NCBI RefSeq assembly: GCF_001647195.1
Contig: NZ_LVCV01000159.1
Location: 1 to 45,007, forward strand
Direction of reading: 5' to 3'
Length of the DNA: 45,007 nucleotides
Source of the DNA: Rhodococcus sp. EPR-157
GTDB taxonomy: Bacteria > Actinomycetota > Actinomycetes > Mycobacteriales > Mycobacteriaceae
Numbering within the stretch: the stretch's first letter is position 1; each line of letters starts with the position of its first letter. The notes below the pieces were generated by a model. The model did not search any database and had not been told where the DNA came from. It saw only the letters and a program-made list of their open reading frames with translations. The translations under genes were made by a program, and so were the position numbers. Positions 42,645 through 45,007 of the stretch are shown here, one piece after another.

Positions 42645-44221
42645 GCGTTGGTGCTTTCTTGTCGTGACGAAGGGGCCTGCGGATGAGCGGATGCCGGCCG
42701 TGGGTGGGTCTTTCCGTGGGGGAAGCATGCGATTCCCACGACGGTCACGGCGAGGATCGTCAACGGTGCGGCCCACAGCAGGACTGGGTATTCGCCGGTG
42801 GGATCGAAGATCTCGGCGCGAGGCCAGGACAGGTTGATCACCATCAGACCGCCGTAGAGGACGGCTGCGACGTTGACGGGGATGCCGAGCCAACCGAGGG
42901 TGAAGAGCTTTTTGCCTTCGGCGTCCACCTGGACTCCCCCGTGCGGCCAACCCTTCAATCGTTGGAACAGAAGGGGAACCGTCACCATCATGTAGGCGAG
43001 GTAGATCAGCACGATGCACACGCTGGTGAGAGTCGTGAACAGTGCGGCGTTCCCGACGTTGACGACCAACACGGCGATGCAGGCGAGTCCGATGAGAACC
43101 GAAGGGGCGATGGGTGTTCCGGTCTTGGAGTTGATCTTGGACAGCACCTGCGACGCGGGAAGTCGTCCGTCACGAGCCATCGAGAACATCAGTCTCGAAG
43201 CTGCGGTCTGAATGGCCAACGTGCAGATGAAGACTGCGATCGCGACATCGATCAGAAGCACCGTCCCCCACGGTGAGGTGAGGATCGAATCGATCACGTA
43301 CGGGAGGCCGAGCGTCGCAAGGTTTCCGTCGGTCAGTGACGGGGCCGCCATGAGTGCGCCGACGATCATCAGACCGCCGCCGAGCGCGGAGGCAGACAGT
43401 GCCAGGCGGATGGTGCGAGGTGCGACGCGACGTGGATTGTGGGTTTCCTCGGCAAGTTCACCGGCAGAACCGAATCCGACCATCACGTAGGCAGCCATGA
43501 GGCCCGAGACGATCCATGCCCAGATGTATCCGGGTTCTGCGCCTGCGGCACCGGTGTCGAGTACCACCTGCGGTCCGCGCTGAGCGTGCGTGAAGAAGAC
43601 TGCGACCAACGCGATGACACCGACGATCTCGCATGTCACGCCGATGCTGTTGATGCGCGACATCCAGTTGACGCCGATCGAGTTGATGGTCGTCGTGGCG
43701 ACGAGCAAGACGGACCCGAGAATTACTGCGTTGGTAGCTCCACTCGGCGAAGTGAGTGCCGGATCGTCGCCGACGATCTGAAATCCGCTCCAGATGCTGG
43801 GAAGGACCACCTGAAGGGCGATTGCTGCGGCCGAGGCGGTCACGATCTGCGCGATGATCATGAACCAGCCTGCGAACCAACCGACGATCTCACCGCCCAT
43901 GCGTCGTGACCATTGGTAGATGGCTCCCGAAATAGGATATCGCGCAGCAAGTTCAGCGAAATTGAGGGCCACCATGAACTGGCCGAGGAACACCAATGGC
44001 CAGGTGAAGAAGAAAGCCGGGCCGCCGAAGCTGAATCCGAGAGCGAAGAGCTGGAAGATGGTGGTGAGGATCGATACGAACGAGAAGCCTGCGGCGAACG
44101 ATGCGAACTTGCCGAGCGAACGGTGTAGTTGCTGTTCGTATCCCAGCTCCGCGAGATCCGACTGGTCAGTGGAGACCGGTGCCGGTGAACCCTCGGGCGC
44201 GGGCAGAGTAGTCGAGCTCAT
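42641..44221 (-). CDS. APC-superfamily amino-acid/amine permease
   Basis: A 526-residue permease with about twelve membrane helices and the APC hallmark regions: SGAIYQWSRRMGGEIVGWFA near helix 3 and GFGSAGELAEETHNPRRVAP between helices 5 and 7. It belongs to the group that accompanies urea-carboxylase/DUF1989 operons and probably imports the nitrogen compound degraded by them, perhaps guanidine, urea or a related amine (inference). The ATG at 44221 is supported by AGGAG 8 nt upstream; the frame runs open to 44329 without a ribosome site. It heads the five-gene operon. Confidence 0.92.
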   Translation of the reverse strand: MSSTTLPAPEGSPAPVSTDQSDLAELGYEQQLHRSLGKFASFAAGFSFVSILTTIFQLFALGFSFGGPAFFFTWPLVFLGQFMVALNFAELAARYPISGAIYQWSRRMGGEIVGWFAGWFMIIAQIVTASAAAIALQVVLPSIWSGFQIVGDDPALTSPSGATNAVILGSVLLVATTTINSIGVNWMSRINSIGVTCEIVGVIALVAVFFTHAQRGPQVVLDTGAAGAEPGYIWAWIVSGLMAAYVMVGFGSAGELAEETHNPRRVAPRTIRLALSASALGGGLMIVGALMAAPSLTDGNLATLGLPYVIDSILTSPWGTVLLIDVAIAVFICTLAIQTAASRLMFSMARDGRLPASQVLSKINSKTGTPIAPSVLIGLACIAVLVVNVGNAALFTTLTSVCIVLIYLAYMMVTVPLLFQRLKGWPHGGVQVDAEGKKLFTLGWLGIPVNVAAVLYGGLMVINLSWPRAEIFDPTGEYPVLLWAAPLTILAVTVVGIACFPHGKTHPRPASAHPQAPSSRQESTNA

Positions 44222-44350
44222 GTGCGTCTCCTGGAAGGAAGAAGAGTGACCGCCCGTCTGCGCTGCCGGTGCGGGGTTTCTGTCAGTCGATAGTTTTCCG
44301 CGTCGACAGTTCCCGTGGGTGACGCCCATGTATCGAACAGTGGCGTCTGT

Positions 44351-44391
44351 GAAACAACTGTGTTTCCTCTATTTCTATCAAGTGACAGAAA
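44351..44391. promoter_or_regulatory. Two palindromes between permease and TetR genes
   Basis: GAAACA-N4-TGTTTC (44351-44366) has perfect 6-bp arms. TTTCTATCAAGTGACAGAAA (44372-44391) pairs in 8 of 10 positions. The centres are 23 bp apart in the 206-bp divergent gap, a layout expected for TetR dimers controlling the operon and their own gene. The rest of the gap shows no guanidine-I riboswitch. Confidence 0.6.
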
Positions 44392-44427
44392 CTTCACCGG
44401 CGGCTGTTCGATGCCAGGATGGACACC

Positions 44428-45007
44428 ATGACGACCGCAGGCCGACCGAGGCTCAGTACGAAGAAGCGGCCGGGAGAGACGGCTCGCGAGGAAATCCTCG
44501 ACGCTGCGGCGGAGCTGTTCACCACCCGAGGGTTCACCAATACCTCGACGCGGATGATCGCCGAGGCGGTCGGAATGCGTCAGGCATCGCTGTATCACCA
44601 CTTCGCCAACAAGGACGAACTGCTCGACGCGCTGCTGAGCGGGACCGTCGATCAGCCGTTGGCCGTCGCGCAGGCTATCCGCGCCTCGGATGCACCGCCC
44701 GAGGTGAAGATGTACGCGCTCGCTCTGTTCGACGCCGGTCAGCTGGGACGATCCACGTGGAACCTTGGGGCGCTCTATCTACTGCCGGAGTTGCGCAACG
44801 AGCGGTTCGAGACCTTCCGGGAACACCGCCACGCACTGATGGACCTGTATGCCTCGATCGCCGCAGAAGTGCTCGACGTCGGGAGAGCTACCGCTATCCC
44901 AGGTACGGAGGATCTGCCGTTCCGATTGGTGGAGACAGTCGTCAACGGGCGGGCCGACGCCGAAAGTGGTCGTACCTCGCCCACGGCGGACTATGCCCGC
45001 GTGGTCG
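44428..45007 (+). CDS. TetR/AcrR-family regulator, 3' end beyond window
   Basis: 193 residues are visible and the frame is still open at the right edge. The N-terminal helix-turn-helix is canonical: ARE EILDAAAELFTTRGF, then TSTRMIAEAVGMRQASLYHH and FANKDELLDALL. The remaining ligand-binding part resembles no specific subgroup I can name. The ATG at 44428 has AGGA about 9 nt upstream. It is divergent from the permease operon, with two palindromes between, so it probably represses that operon and itself and is relieved by the transported compound or a breakdown product. Confidence 0.9.
   Translation, partial: MTTAGRPRLSTKKRPGETAREEILDAAAELFTTRGFTNTSTRMIAEAVGMRQASLYHHFANKDELLDALLSGTVDQPLAVAQAIRASDAPPEVKMYALALFDAGQLGRSTWNLGALYLLPELRNERFETFREHRHALMDLYASIAAEVLDVGRATAIPGTEDLPFRLVETVVNGRADAESGRTSPTADYARVV

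Noticed and set aside
44222-44427. Guanidine-I (ykkC) riboswitch ahead of the permease operon
   Set aside because: Expected because of the operon content, but the conserved segments of that class are not visible in the minus-strand leader; the palindromes explain the region better.

Overview
The window looks like chromosomal DNA of a high-GC, mycolic-acid-type actinobacterium, most likely Rhodococcus or a close relative (inference). The grounds are GC-rich third codon positions, many GTG starts, frequent 4-bp ATGA/GTGA overlaps, candidate leaderless promoters, and families typical of the group: DUF3556, DUF6069, DUF6286, a HadA-like dehydratase and the two-domain alpha/beta-hydrolase. I see no tRNA, rRNA, CRISPR array, intact insertion sequence or phage gene.

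Layout. (1) 1-5600, minus strand: a LysR regulator, an acyl-CoA synthetase with an internal GTG start, a DUF3556 membrane protein and a phytoene-desaturase-like flavoprotein that runs off the left edge. A type II NADH dehydrogenase (ndh) diverges from the LysR gene. (2) 7012-8598: an ECF42-type sigma factor and its DGPF/YCII partner, with a matching promoter-like sequence upstream. (3) 8903-12188: a cyclic-di-GMP block of diguanylate cyclase, PucR-type regulator and overlapping EAL gene; the same 10-mer lies in the leaders of the first two. (4) 12181-13855: an NmrA-like reductase with a palindrome abutting its start codon, a VOC protein, and a gene-poor stretch that may be decayed coding DNA. 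(5) 13856-18246: an Asp23/Gls24 envelope operon of seven tightly packed genes (three Asp23-type proteins, a minimal J-domain-like protein, a DUF2273-like peptide, a DUF6286 membrane protein, a DUF998 protein), divergent from an ECF sigma factor and a small partner.

(6) 18243-25883: the complete kdpFABCDE potassium uptake and sensing operon, preceded by helically phased GTAAG repeats. (7) 25905-28145: a membrane GGDEF-EAL protein with tandem repeats in front of its start. (8) 28325-31041: DUF6069 protein, HadA-like dehydratase, then an HTH + Clp-N protein whose leaderless promoter is covered by two identical-type palindromes, followed by a squalene-cyclase-like toroid protein. (9) 31048-37513: a thioredoxin-reductase-like flavoprotein, several very small genes (91, 53 and 34 codons), an alpha/beta-hydrolase, a lipoprotein GDSL hydrolase, a DUF937 protein, a LysE exporter and a small membrane protein.

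(10) 37534-45007: a five-gene operon whose adjacent genes all overlap: APC permease, two DUF1989 proteins, a urea-carboxylase carboxyltransferase half, and allophanate hydrolase. It diverges from a TetR regulator across two palindromes. This resembles guanidine/urea-derivative catabolism through carboxyguanidine and allophanate, but the biotin carboxylase and biotin carrier domains are missing from the operon. The most distinctive items are this split carboxylase, the Clp-N/HTH promoter with double operators, the Asp23 operon with its J-like protein, and the shared motif in the cyclic-di-GMP block.
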